Source: Manihot esculenta (lineage: Eukaryota; Streptophyta; Magnoliopsida; Malpighiales; Euphorbiaceae). Taken from it: a DNA stretch of 64,000 nucleotides. The notes under the pieces were generated by a model that was given only the letters and a program-made list of their open reading frames with translations, did no database searches and had not been told where the DNA came from. The stretch spans positions 21,960,027-22,024,026 of the forward strand of contig NC_035174.2 of NCBI RefSeq assembly GCF_001659605.2, in the 5' to 3' direction. The translations under genes were made by a program, and so were the position numbers. This document shows, piece by piece, positions 34,368 to 46,494 of this stretch (position 1 is its first letter; each line of letters opens with the position of its first letter).

Positions 34368-37022
34368 CTAGTGTTTCAACTTCACCCTCTGACATACCTC
34401 ACAGGCGAACACGAACTGTGCCACTTCTCTTTTCATAGCTGGCCACCAATAGACTCTTTTCAGATCCTGGTACATTTTGGTGGCTCCAGGGTGAACGTTG
34501 TACCTGGCATTATGAGCTTCCCTCATAATGTCTCCCTTCAGACTCACGTTATATGGTACACATAACCTGTTCCCGTAATGGAGGATTCCTTTGTTGACAA
34601 ATCTGAACTCATCATTCTTGCCTGCCTGGACAGCTCTGGCTATCTTCACCAACTCTGGGTCCTCATGCTGTTTCTGTGCCACCTGCTCCAGGAACACGGG
34701 TGTCACTCTCATCTGAGCCACTAGTGCACCTGTACCAAACAACTCTAACTGCAGCCCTTCATCAATGAGCTTGTAGAATTCCCTCATCATCGGTCTTCTC
34801 TCTACTGTAACATGGGATAAACTGCCAAGTGATTTCCGGCTTAGGGCATCTGCCACAACATTTGCCTTATCCGGATGATACTGAATCTTGCAATCATAGT
34901 CACTAAGCAGTTCTACCCATCTTCTCTGCCTTAGGTTCAACTCTCTTTGACTCAAGATGTACTGCAAACTCTTATGATCTGTAAAGATCTCACATTTAAC
35001 CCCATACAGGTAATGCCTCCATATCTTAAGTGCAAAGATCACAGCTGCCATCTCTAGGTCATGTGTAGGATAATTCAACTCATGCTTCTTCAGCTGCCTA
35101 GAAGCATAAGCAATTACCCTCTCATTCTGCATTAACACGCAACCTAGTCCCACATGGGATGCATCACAAAACACTGTGAAATCTTCATCACTGGTAGGCA
35201 GAGCTAACACTGGTGCTGACGTTAACCTTTTCTTTAGCTCTTCAAAACTTTCTTCACACTGATCAGACCACACAAACCTCTGATTTTTCTTGGTCAATCT
35301 AGTCATAGGAGCGGCAATTTTGGAGAAGTCCTGGACTAACCTCCTGTAGTAACCTTCCAAACCCAAAAAGCTTTTGATCTCTGTTACTGTAGTGGGTCTG
35401 GGCCAGTTAGCTACAGCTTCTACTTTCTTGGGGTCCACTTTAATTCCCTTTGCTGACACAACATGCCCCAAGAATGAGATGCTTCTCAACCAGAATTCAC
35501 ACTTGGAGAACTTGGCATACAAGCCGTGCTTCCTCAGGATCTGTAACACTATCCTCAGATGATGGGCATGCTCCTCTGTATCTCTAGAATACACTAAGAA
35601 ATCATCAATGAAAACGATAATAAAGTGGTCCAGGTACTGGCTAAAAACTCTGTTCATGAGGTCCATGAATGCTGCAGGGGCATTGGTTAGCCCGAATGGC
35701 ATTACTAGGAACTCATAGTGCCCATATCTGGTCTTGAATGCCGTCTTCGGCACATCTTCCTCTCTGATTCTTAGCAGGTGATACCCGGATCTCAGATCTA
35801 TCTTGAAAAAACAACCCGCTCCTGCTAGCTGGTCAAATAGATCATCAATCCTGGGTAGAGGATACTTGTTCTTGGTAGTGACTTTGTTCAACTGCCTGTA
35901 GTTGATACAAAGTCTCAAGGATCCATCCTTCTTCTTTACAAACAGCATTGGAGCACCCCAAGGTGAGGTACTCGGTCGGATGAAATCCTTGTCTACCAAC
36001 TCTTGCAACTGCTCTTTCAACTCTTTTAGCTCTGCAGGTGCCATCCTGTAGGGGGAAATAGTGATCGGTCTGATTCCAGGCATCACTTCTATTTCAAACT
36101 CTATCTCCCTAGCAGGTGGTAGTCCTGGAACCTCATCTGGGAAGACATCTAGGAACTCTCTGACTACGGGCACTGAGGCGGGCTCCCTGACCTGACTATC
36201 AAGCTCTCTGACATGAGCTAGAAACCCCTGACAACCCCTCCTGAGCAACCTACGAGCCTGTAAGGCTGATATCAGACCTCTAAGTGTACCCCTCCTGTCT
36301 CCCCTGAAGACAACCTCTGACCCATCCTGTCCTCTGAACTTAACTACCTTGTCTCTGCAGTCCAAGGTAGCACCATGAGCAGATAGCCAATCCATCCCTA
36401 GAATGATATCAAAATCAGTCAAATCTAGAACAACAAGGTCGGCTGGAAGGCATCTACCCTCAACAAAGACTGGACTGAACCGGCAGACTGACTCTGCCAC
36501 TGATAGATCACACTTGGGTCCACTGACCCAAAGGGGACACTCTAACCCAGAAGCCATCAAACCCACTCTATCTACGGCTCTTGGAGCAACAAAAGAATGA
36601 GAAGCACCAGGGTCCATTAAAGCATACACATTAGAACATCCAATGATGAGATTACCTGACACCACGTTGTTTGACGTGTTAGCCTCCTGCTGAGTCATAG
36701 TGAAGATCCGAGCTGGAGCTGATGGACCTTCACCCCAGGAACCTGCTGAAGAAGAGGTTATCCCTCTCTCTCTGCCTCTACCACTGCCCTGTGTCATGGC
36801 TGGAGCTACTACCTGAGCCACACTGCCTGAAGCCGTCCACTGGGACTCAGCCATCATAACTGCATTGGGACACTCACGTGCTATATGCCCCTCCTGCCCA
36901 CATCTGAAGCAGGCTGTAGTCCCAAGCCGACATACCCCCTTGTGTGGCTTTCCACACCTCATACATCCTGAACTGTCTAAACCAGAGCTCGAGCCACCAC
37001 CCATTCCCAGACCAGACTTCAA
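34368..37022 (-). pseudogene. gag-pol: E nucleocapsid, protease, RT, RNase H and integrase N-terminus
   Basis: The longest open frame in the window (884 aa). In order: an atypical knuckle [12 protein letters not shown], the CCHC knuckle [15 protein letters not shown], and protease [15 protein letters not shown] follows with [18 protein letters not shown] and FIDDFLVYS. RNase H has [21 protein letters not shown] and ADALSRK. The integrase HHCC region ends in CEVCQRVKL. All catalytic motifs are present; RT has [14 protein letters not shown] where T1 has TIKNRYP. It ends at a TAG replacing a glutamine codon. This is probably internal to a longer original polyprotein. Confidence 0.93.
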
Positions 37023-37028
37023 CCTGTT

Positions 37029-37426
37029 CTAGAACTTATTCTTCTTTGGCTTCTTAGTGGATCTATTCCACCTTTTGCTTTCTGTGGCGGCTGCACCCAG
37101 AGAGGAGAGATCAATATTTCCTGTACCCGGGTTTTTAGAACCCGAAGACTGTGCCACCTGCTGTTTCACTGTTCCTTGGATGATGGCACTAGCCTCCATC
37201 TTTCTGGCTGCATCCACTATGGTGTGGAAGCTCTCCCTCTCTACTGCTAGGATCAGGGAGGAATACCTAAGGTGGAGCCTCATGGTATACCTCCTAGCTT
37301 TCTTCTGGTTAGTATCATATGCCTAACCCACATACTGCACCAACTCCAGGAACTTATCGGTGTACTCATCGACACTCATATCCTCTGTCTGTCTCAGCTG
37401 CTCAAACTCAAACTTTCATAAAAAAT
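37029..37426 (-). pseudogene. gag: E gag fragment
   Basis: The C-terminal third of gag, related to T1: an EQLRQTED-like region at the truncation, the YVG region, YTMRLHLRYSSLI and FHTIVDAARKMEASAIIQ. Two nonsense codons occur: TAG at 37323-37325 (glutamine in T1) and TAG at 37029-37031 (tryptophan in T0). The N-terminus is lost in the deletion that joins gag to LTR sequence near 37427. Confidence 0.88.
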
Positions 37427-39019
37427 CTAGCAAGCCTAACATACATCCTGTTATACCTGATGAAATCCCATACATGATCATACATTTTCATAAGAACTTA
37501 AACTTTTCATATACCAAGCTTGACCTGGTCTTTCCCTTACATCGTGCCAGGGGCGTAGAATGGGCAAGCCCTGGCTTTCCGTATTATATCATCACATATC
37601 ATATCATATCATATCGAAAGCTAATAGATCATCCAATATCCATTCACATCAACAATAAATAATGCAATGCGTCATATTCGTGAATTCTAATGCAAACAAC
37701 CTATTACATATCATGATGCATGAACATGCTTAAAAGTTTGATTGCTTTGAAAATAAAAGAAGTTATGTTCTACTCACCTCTGGCTGACTCTAGAACAGCT
37801 AACTTACTGCTGATCACCTCGGTTCCTCAGGTCCGATCCTACACAGGTGGACTCAAATGAGGGACCAAACATACTCTAACATGACTCTAAACATCTCCCC
37901 AAAAACCCCCTAAAACATCATAAAACATGCATAGAAAACAGGCAAAGGAAGGCTGGGCAGGGGACTTTCGGCGGCAAGTTCGGCGGCCGAAGGTCCCTAC
38001 AGATCCGAAAGTCAGGCACTTTCGGGGGCAAGGTTCGGCTGCCGAAAGCCTTCACAGACCCGAAAGTCACTGACCTTTGGGTGCAGGTTCGGTGGCCGAA
38101 ACTCTCTTCCAGAGCTGAAAGTCTATACTTTCGGGGGCGAGTTTAGGTGGCCAAAACTGCCTCCCCTGGCAGGTTCGGCGGCCGAACCTTACTTCAGCTG
38201 CCGAACCTGGGCCCTCCTGGGTGGCAGAACTCGATTCTGCCATTATGCCCCAAGCCACCAAAACTCCCACAATATGCATCCAACTATTCTAAAACATGCA
38301 TAAATACATTTTCAAGCACATAGGGGCATAAAACTAAGCTAAACCCCAACAAACATCAACATAGCATTACATTTATCATTAAACTAACATAAACCCTAAC
38401 ATTTAGATCTACTCTAAACATGCATTAAACACCCTTAAAACCTCTTAAAACTTACTTAAAACATATAAAAAGGTATGGATTTACACTTACCTCTTGAAGA
38501 TCGAGAGGAGATGCGATCCAAACTTGGAGATTAGGAGAATAGGTCTCCAGAGGTCTCCAAACTTCTAAAATCTTGATCTTAGCTCAAAAATCTTCAAAAC
38601 AAGGAAAAATCTTATAAAAAACTTGAAGGATTTGAAGGAAAACATAAAATCAACCATGGAAGGGCGAAATCTCACCTATGCCCGAAAATGGAGAGAGAAA
38701 ACTCACCCATTTTCGGACAAGGGGTCTTTTATAGGTGGCTGGCTAGACCACCTTCGGGGGCCAAAAGAGCTTCCGCAACTCTACCATGTTCAGTGGCCGA
38801 ATATGAGGTTCGGTGGCCGAACCTGGACTTTTCCTCCATGGTGTTTTCTTTCAAAACTCAATTTTCTTTCTTTGATTAAAACCATAAAAACATTAAAACA
38901 TTTTATGAAAACCTTTATTTTCACCCTTCTAAGGGATTCCGACCTCGGGATTTTGGATTTCAATGGAGATTCCGTCGGAAGGTTGGAATTCAGATGCCGG
39001 GACTTAGCCGGGTATTACA
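37427..39019 (-). repeat. E 5' LTR, truncated and internally deleted
   Basis: Begins at TAGCAAGCCTAACATAC, i.e. about 75 bp into the LTR as seen at 28690. A second junction near 37528 (GACCTG/GTCTTTCCC) removes the stretch equivalent to about 28858-29372. The rest follows the 3' LTR to GGGTATTACA. The palindrome cluster is at about 37968-38215. TATA-like CCTATAAAAG (minus) lies at 38725-38735. The last 309 bp belong to the first tandem unit. Confidence 0.88.
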
Positions 39020-39054
39020 GTATCATGCCTTAATTTTATTTTGATTTGGGCCAA

Positions 39055-39440
39055 GCTCTCTTTTGAGGTCGGTGTTATGCCTTGGTTTTAACTTTCTTCG
39101 AATTTTAGGGGTGCCAAGCCCCTTTGTTTTTAGGATAGGATTATGCTTTCGCTTTATTTTCCTAAAGATTTTAGGGGTGTCGAGCTCTTTTTTGAGGTCA
39201 ACACCAAACCTTAGCTTTATTTTTTTGTGGGCCGAGCTCTTTGGTGAGGTCAACACCAAACCTTGGCTTTATTTTGCTTTTTCTATGAGCTGAGGGTGAG
39301 GTCAACATCAAACCTTGGCTTTATTTTTCTTTGAGCCGAACTCTTTGGTGAGGTCGGCATCAAACCTTAGCTTCGTTTTCCTTTTTCTTTAGGCTTTACG
39401 GATGCCGAGGTCCTTTTTCGAGGTCAGCATCGCGCCCCTA
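39055..39440. repeat. Minisatellite 1 in R spacer (about 60-70 bp unit)
   Basis: Imperfect repeats around GAGCTCTTTGGTGAGGTCAA and CACCAAACCTTGGCTTTATT. The array is present in each of the three large units. Tandem repeats between pol and the 3' LTR are known in Tat/Ogre elements. Confidence 0.7.
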
Positions 39441-39464
39441 GCTTGTAGCTTTGCCATCATGGGC

Positions 39465-39755
39465 CTTTAATGTGGTCTTTGTCTCCTCAACCAGTTTTGT
39501 TGTGCCGATGGTCTTATTTCTGAGACTGGTCACCCACCTCATTGAGGTCTTCATCTCCTCAACCGATTTTGTGGTGCGGCAATCTTATTTTCGAGACCAG
39601 TCATCCACCTCATTGAGGTCTTCATCTCCTCAATCGATTTTGTGGTGCCGGCGGTCTTATTTTCGATATCAGTCACCCACCTCATTGAGGGGTTCATTTC
39701 CTCAACTGGTTTTGTGGTGCAGACAGTCTTATTTCTGAGATCGATCACCCACCTT
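39465..39755. repeat. Minisatellite 2 in R spacer (71-72 bp unit), left block
   Basis: Units start CACCTCATTGAGG at 39535, 39606 and 39678 and include CTCCTCAACCGATTTTGTGG. They are copied in the two further large units. The array continues after G at 49358. Confidence 0.8.
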
Positions 39756-41874
39756 GTAACGACCCGAACATTTCGGACAAGGGGTCTTTTATAGGTGGCT
39801 GGCTAGACCACCTTCGGGGGCCAAAAGAGCTTCCGCAACTCTACCATGTTCGGTGGCCGAATATGAGGTTCGGTGGCCGAACCTGGACTTTTCCTCCATG
39901 GTGTTTTCTTTCAAAACTCAATTTTCTTTCTTTAATTAAAACCATAAAAACATTAAAACATTTTATGAAAACCTTTATTTTCACCCTTCTAAGGGATTCC
40001 GACCTCGGGATTTTGGATTTCAATGGAGATTCCGTCGGAAGGTTGGAATTCAGATGCCGGGACTTAGCCGGGTATTACAGTATCATGCCTTAATTTTATT
40101 TTGATTTGGGCCAAGCTCTCTTTTGAGGTCGGTGTTATGCCTTGGTTTTAACTTTCTTCGAATTTTAGGGGTGCCAAGCCCCTTTGTTTTTAGGATAGGA
40201 TTATGCTTTCGCTTTATTTTCCTAAAGATTTTAGGGGTGTCGAGCTCTTTTTTGAGGTCAACACCAAACCTTAGCTTTATTTTTTTGTGGGCCGAGCTCT
40301 TTGGTGAGGTCAACACCAAACCTTGGCTTTATTTTTCTTTTTCTATGAGCTGAGGGTGAGGTCAACATCAAACCTTGGCTTTATTTTTCTTTGAGCCGAA
40401 CTCTTTGGTGAGGTCGGCATCAAACCTTAGCTTCGTTTTCCTTTTTCTTTAGGCTTTACGGATGTCGAGGTCCTTTTGCGAGGTCAGCATCGCGCCCCTA
40501 GCTTGTAGCTTTGCCATCATGGGCCTTTAATGTGGTCTTTGTCTCCTCAACCAGTTTTGTTGTGCCGATGGTCTTATTTCTGAGACTGGTCACCCACCTC
40601 ATTGAGGTCTTCATCTCCTCAACCGATTTTGTGGTGCGGCAATCTTATTTTCGAGACCAGTCATCCACCTCATTGAGGTCTTCATCTCCTCAATCGGTTT
40701 TGTGGTGCCGGCGGTCTTATTTTCGATATCAGTCACCCACCTCATTGAGGGGTTCATTTCCTCAACTGGTTTTGTGGTGCAGGCAGTCTTATTTCTGAGA
40801 TCGATCACCCACCTTGTAACGACCCGAACATTTCGGACAAGGGGTCTTTTATATGTGGCTGGCTAGACCACCTTCGGGGGCCAAAAGAGCTTCCGCAACT
40901 CTACCATGTTCGGTGGCCGAATATGAGGTTCGGTGGCCGAACCTGGACTTTTCCTCCATGGTGTTTTCTTTCAAAACTCAATTTTCTTTCTTTGATTAAA
41001 ACCATAAAAACATTAAAACATTTTATGAAAACCTTTATTTTCACCCTTCTAAGGGATTCCGACCTCGGGATTTTGGATTTCAATGGAGATTCCGTCGGAA
41101 GGTTGGAATTCAGATGCCGGGACTTAGCCGAGTATTACAGTATCATGCCTTAATTTTATTTTGATTTGGGCCAAGCTCTCTTTTGAGGTCGGTGTTATGC
41201 CTTGGTTTTAACTTTCTTCGAATTTTAGGGGTGCCAAGCCCCTTTGTTTTTAGGATAGGATTATGCTTTCGCTTTATTTTCCTAAAGATTTTAGGGGTGT
41301 CGAGCTCTTTTTTGAGGTCAACACCAAACCTTAGCTTTATTTTTTTGTGGGCCGAGCTCTTTGGTGAGGTCAACACCAAACCTTGGCTTTATTTTTCTTT
41401 TTCTATGAGCCGAGGGTGAGGTCAACATCAAACCTTGGCTTTATTTTTCTTTGAACCGAACTCTTTGGTGAGGTCGGCATCAAACCTTAGCTTCGTTTTC
41501 CTTTTTCTTTAGGCTTTACGGATGCCGAGGTCCTTTTTCGAGGTCAGCATCGCGCCCCTAGCTTGTAGCTTTGCCATCATGGGCCTTTAATGTGGTCTTT
41601 GTCTCCTCAACCAGTTTTGTTGTGCCGATGGTCTTATTTCTGAGACTGGTCACCCACCTCATTGAGGTCTTCATCTCCTCAACCGATTTTGTGGTGCGGC
41701 AATCTTATTTTCGAGACCAGTCATCCACCTCATTGAGGTCTTCATCTCCTCAATCGGTTTTGTGGTGCCGGCGGTCTTATTTTCGATATCGGTCACCCAC
41801 CTCATTGAGGGGTTCATTTCCTCAACTGGTTTTGTGGTGCAGGCAGTCTTATTTCTGAGATCGATCACCCACCT

Positions 41875-44403
41875 TGTAACGACCCGACAACCGATACCTC
41901 TCTGTAACGGCTCGAACCGCTACCGGCGCTAGGATTCAGATCGGCTTAAGACCGCCGGGACCCGTAGCAAGCCTAACATACATCCTATCACCTGGTCAAA
42001 TCCCATACATGATCAAAACTTTAACATAAAAACTGTACCATATGATGTATAGACCGAACTTGACCTGTATGCGACATAACTGAAAACATAAAGAACCCCT
42101 TACTAGAGCCCTCATCAAAAACTCTAGCTGGGTCAACATAACATACATCAAGTTGGGATCACATCTAATGAACCAAAACTAACCTGTGCATGCATCAAAA
42201 ACCATAACCATAGGACCTCCACTAGGGTCTTCATCAAACTCTAACGTAGTAAACAACACATGCCACAAGTTTAGTTCAAACACAACTCAACACTTAAAAC
42301 ATTACATACATCATGTACTAAACAGGGACTAACCAAGTCTTAGGGCCAAGCACAGTACTAATACATAAACATAATTCTACTATAATTGCATTACATTACA
42401 TTTCATTATCTTACAATACATTATCTCAGTTTACATTACATGTCTACACTAACACTAATCTATTACATAAGCAAGACTTTAACTCTTGAAACTTTCCGAT
42501 CGACCTCATACCTGCAACCCTGGGGTTAGGGGAGAGGGGTGAGCTAAAAAGCCCAATGAGTAGAAACAATAAAACAGTTCATTTATTACATGCTATCATG
42601 AAATGCGTCACAGCACAAACAATTCACATCACGGATTGGACATAACCTCCAAAGCTCCCTCTGTCGGTGCTCGGCCCCCAAGGGAGCTCACACAGGACTT
42701 TACACAGGACTTTCATTACATAACATGGTGCCCGGCCCTCAAAGGAGCTCCACATGACTTCTCTTGTCGTGACAGACTTATGGGCCATTGGGGTCGCCTT
42801 GGCCATCCACATCAACAGTAAATAATGCAATGCGTCATATTCGTGTGACTAGTGCAATCAACCTATTACATATAAACATGATGCATGAACATGCTTTAGG
42901 CATTTGATTTCATAAAATAAAAGATTAAGTTTAGTTCTACTCACCTCTAGCAGATGCTGGACTGACTCTGCAACAGCTAACACTGATGGCCTCCTCGGTC
43001 CCTCGGGTCCGATCCTACACAGGTGGACTCGAATGAGGTGCCAAACACACTCCAAACAACTCAAAAACAACTCTCAAAAACCACCTAAAACATCATCAAA
43101 GCATGCATAGAAAACAACCATGACAGGGCTGGACAGGGCACTTTCGGCGACACCTTCGGCGGCCGAATGTCCCTTCCAGAGCCGAAAGCCATGCAGGTTC
43201 GGCAGCAGGTTCGGCGGCCGAAGCCTCACTCCAGATCCGAAAGTCAGGCACCTTCGGTGGCCGAACATCACCTTCAGCGGCCGAAAGTCTGCTCCAGATC
43301 CGAAACACAACTTTCGGAGGCAAGGTTAGGCGGCCAATCCATGCATCCATAGGCAGGTTCGGCGGCTGAACCTGAGTTCATCCAGAACTCAGCCTCTTAT
43401 GCATACAAGCCTCCCAAGCCTTCCAAACACCCCAAAACATGCACCCAACCTTTTAAAAACATGCATAAACCCTTAACCATGCACCAAGGAGCTTAAACAA
43501 GCTTAAACTCCAACAAAGAACATCATAAAGCATATATAAATAGCTTATGACCCACATAAGCCAAAACCATCAAAACTACCCAAAACCTCACTTGCTCTTT
43601 CTCAATCATGCATACACTCTCCCACATGCATAAAGGAGCATAAACTAACATAAACTCCTCAACACAAACGTCACATAACATACATTGGGCATAAAATCCA
43701 CATAAACCCTAACATGCATATCTACCCATACTCAACCATCAAAACATCATTAAACTTACTTAAAACTTCATTAAAACACTAGGAAAGCAAGGATCTACAC
43801 TTACCTCTTGAAGATCGAGGGGTGGTGCGATCTCTAACTCGAAGGTGTGGAAGATCCAAGCTTCCACAGTCTCCAAGCTCCCAAAACTCCTATTTAAGCC
43901 TCAAAACTTCAAAACAAGGGTAGAACTCATGAAAAACTTGAGAGATGGGTAGAGAAAGCATGAAAACGACCAAAGGAGTATAAAAACTCACCTGAGCTCA
44001 AGAATGGGGAGAAAACTCGCCCATTTCCGATCTGAGGGCCCTTTATAGGTGGCCTGGTCAAAGATCTTCGGCAGCCTAACGTGCCCCCTAAACTCATGCA
44101 TGTTCGGCGGCCGAACCTTGGTTCATTCAAACAAAGCTTTCGCAGGCCAAAAGCGCTCCCGAAGTCTTCCCATGTTCGGCGACCGAACTTCACATTCGGC
44201 GGCCGAACCTGGCAAATGCCTCCTTGATATTTTCCATTCAAAACTCAATTCTTTTCAATTTAAAACTATGAAATCAGTAAAAACATTTTAGAAACACAAT
44301 TTACCCCTCTAGAAGACTCTGGCATCTTCTAAAATTTCAGATTCCAATGGAGATTCCGCCGAAAGGTAAGGATTCTGATGCCGGAATATAGCCGGGTATT
44401 ACA
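41875..44403 (-). repeat. G 3' LTR
   Basis: 2,529 bp. It contains GGTGC(T/C)CGGCCC...GGAGCTC...GGACTT repeats (about 42665-42760) and a palindrome cluster (about 43139-43370). TATA-like CCTATAAAG (minus) lies at 44041-44049. A second TGTAACGGCTCGAACC 27 bp inside repeats the LTR start. No gene. Confidence 0.9.
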
Positions 44404-44441
44404 TTCTTCCCCCCTTTAAGAACATTCGTCCTCGAATGTTC
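44404..44441 (-). promoter_or_regulatory. Polypurine tract and hairpin of G
   Basis: Minus-strand AAAGGGGGGAAGAA next to the LTR, with the GAACATTCG/CGAATGTTC hairpin at 44420-44441. Confidence 0.8.
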
Positions 44442-44519
44442 CACAAACAAACAGGCATTCTTAAAAGCATAGCATCAAGCATACATAAACAAGCAAGCAA
44501 ACAAGCAAGCAAAACCTAA

Positions 44520-45600
44520 AACCTCTCTCCTAAAAATAGAGACATGAGTACTGCTAGAGTAAGAACTCCCGGCTCTTCCAAATACACCTTTCCATAATGT
44601 GGTGATTCCAAAGGACTTACACCATCAGGATTCCTTGTTCCTCAACTTCCTGACTTATGTGTCCATGATCCGCACTAACTGCTCAACATAGGTGAGATCC
44701 CTTGAGATCTCCACCTCTAGTTCTTTAGGAACCTCACTTGGATCTGACACGAGCTTCCATAACACAGGAATCCGGAAATCCGAATGGACTTTCTCCATAG
44801 GAAATCACCCTTACCAAAAGAAACACCTTAGCAGTACCCAACCTACTCCTGAACTCCATTGGCTTCCGCTGTGCTTCTCTGATCCTTTCCCTTTTTCTCT
44901 TCATCTTTACTCACTGGCTTCTTCTCACTGCTAACCCAAAACTAACTCTAACCCTCACAGGTAGTACCTGGATTTCAGATCTATCTTGGAAAACAACCAG
45001 CTCCTGCTAGCTGATCCAATAGGTCAATCCTAAGGGATACCTTTCCTTGGTAGCATCCTTGTTCAACTGCTTACAGTCGTTACAAAGTCTCAAGGATCCA
45101 TCCTTCTTTTCCCACCACCACACTGGAACAATCCAGGGTGAGGTACTAGGTCAGATAAAACCCCTTTACTACCAAGTCTCACCACTACTCTGACTACTAC
45201 CTCTCTCTACAACTGGCACTGAGGCTGGTTCCCTGACCTAACTGCTAAACTCTCACACAAGAGCTAGAACCCTCTGAAAACCCCTCCTACGCACCCTACG
45301 AGTCTGATAGGTTGACATCAAACCTCTAGGCATCCCTGCACTGTCCCCTTAGCGGACCACCTCTGACCCATCCTGTCCTCTGAACCTGACTACCTTGTCT
45401 CTGCAAACCAAGATAGCACCACGAGCAGAAAAACCCAGTCCAACCCTAAACCGACGTCCAGACAGTCAAGTCTAGGACCTCAAAATTGGGTGGAAGGCAT
45501 CTACCCTCAGCTGACACAGATCTGAACCGGCAGACTAACTCTGCCACAGATGGATCACACTCGAGTCCACTGACCCAAAGAGAACACTCTAGCCCAGAAG
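44520..45600 (-). pseudogene. G pol fragments
   Basis: Minus-strand relics: the integrase tail near 44530-44800, RT fingers near 44960-45170, and gag-protease linker and protease C-terminal sequence near 45200-45600. Most of RT, all of RNase H and the integrase core are deleted. Frames are broken many times. Confidence 0.75.
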
Positions 45601-45603
45601 CTA

Positions 45604-45885
45604 TCAATTCAACCTCTCGATGGCTCCTAGAGCAACTAAAGAAAGAGAACCACCAGAGTTCACAAAAACATACACATCAGAACATTCAAAAGTGAGCGTA
45701 CCTGGCACCACTGTGTTCGATGTGTCTACCTCTTGCTGAGCTTGGGTGAAGATCCGAGCTGCAGCTGACGGACCTTCTCCACGGGAACCTGAGGAATGAG
45801 GGACTGACCCTCTCCCTCTGCCTCGACCACTAACCTGAAACATGGCTGGAGCTGCTGGCTGAGCCGCTCTACCTGAAGTTGTCCA
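45604..45885 (-). pseudogene. G protease N-terminal relic
   Basis: RGRGRGSVPHSSGSRGEG linker, then ARIFTQAQQEVDTSNTVV and DVYVFVNSGGSLSLVA. The catalytic DPG of T1/E reads NSG here, so the protease would be inactive. It is separated from gag by a stop at 45886-45888. Confidence 0.82.
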
Positions 45886-46494
45886 TTAGGATTGAGCCAT
45901 CCAGGGCGCAGTGGGACACTCTCGTGCTATGTGCCCCTCCTGTCCGCACTTGAAACATGCTGTAGTCCCCACCCGACAGACTCCTTTGTGTGGTCTTCCA
46001 CACCTTAAGCACCTTGAACTGTCTGAGCCAGAGCTTGAGCCACCAAAACCCAGACTAGCCTTCAAATTCTTCCAGAACTTCTTCTTCGACCTTCTGAGGC
46101 CTCTGCCCCACTTCTTAGTGGTGTTTCCCCACCTTTTATCTCTTGTGGCAGCTGTACTCAGAGTGGAGGGATCAATCCCTCCTGAACCTGAGATTTTGGA
46201 ATCCTGAGTCTGAGCATCCTTCTGAGAATCTCCCATACCTTCCTCTGGTACTCTGACTCCCAAACTGACATCTCTTCTCTGAACCTCCAACTCTACTTCC
46301 CTCATACTAGCTGACATTCTTCTTGGAGCCATTCCTTCTCTGCTTACATCAAAAGACCTTCCAGGGTCTCTTGATGTTCCCCATCTGCTGACTCCCCACG
46401 ACTGCGCTCTAGGCAGAGCAGGGGGAAAGGTGTCCATACCTTCCCTCTCAGATGGAACTCCAGTTGATTCCACAGATCGATGAGCACCTCGCAT
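45886..46494 (-). pseudogene. gag: G gag lacking the capsid core
   Basis: The likely start is the ATG at 46492-46494 (MRGAHRSVES, as in T1's MRGTRRSARL). The N-terminal Arg/Glu-rich part up to GMGDSQKDAQ is followed directly by the post-capsid linker (DSKISGSGGIDPS). The knuckles CLRCGRPHKGVC and [14 protein letters not shown] come next. The roughly 250-residue capsid core of T1 is absent, yet the frame is kept open across the junction. RNA-binding knuckles remain. Confidence 0.85.

Larger units (their letters stand above)
28690..39019 (-). mobile_element. E: Tekay-like element with deleted gag start and shortened 5' LTR
   Basis: Minus-strand element flanked by GTATC at 28685-28689 and 39020-39024. 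The 3' LTR (28690-29461 plus 31815-33178) is split by solo LTR F. Integrase, RT, protease and part of gag follow. Gag N-terminus, leader, primer site and the first 75 or so bases of the 5' LTR are deleted; the junction is near 37427. The 5' LTR also lacks several hundred bases inside. E cannot replicate on its own. Its integrase tail matches T1, placing it in the same clade. Confidence 0.92.
38711..41888. repeat. Three tandem 1,060-bp units spanning E LTR, R spacer and G start
   Basis: Units start at 38711, 39771 and 40831, each with TTTCGGACAAGGGG. Each unit has about 309 bp of E's U3 with its TATA-like box, the GTATC duplication and about 735 bp of R spacer. Each ends in TGTAACGACCCGA, the first bases of G's LTR. 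Copies look about 99 percent identical; I noted only single-base differences (e.g. ATAGGTGG/ATATGTGG, GCCGGGTATT/GCCGAGTATT). Because units 1 and 2 end in G-derived bases, the amplification came after both E and G had inserted. Confidence 0.93.

Noticed and set aside
36403..37326. Plus-strand frames over T1 and E pol and gag
   Set aside because: Antisense shadows; the same shadows occur at equivalent places in both elements because the sense coding sequence is shared.
39023..41868. Sets of short open frames repeated three times at 1,060-bp spacing
   Set aside because: They are copies of the triplicated LTR/spacer DNA; none has a domain or sensible start context.
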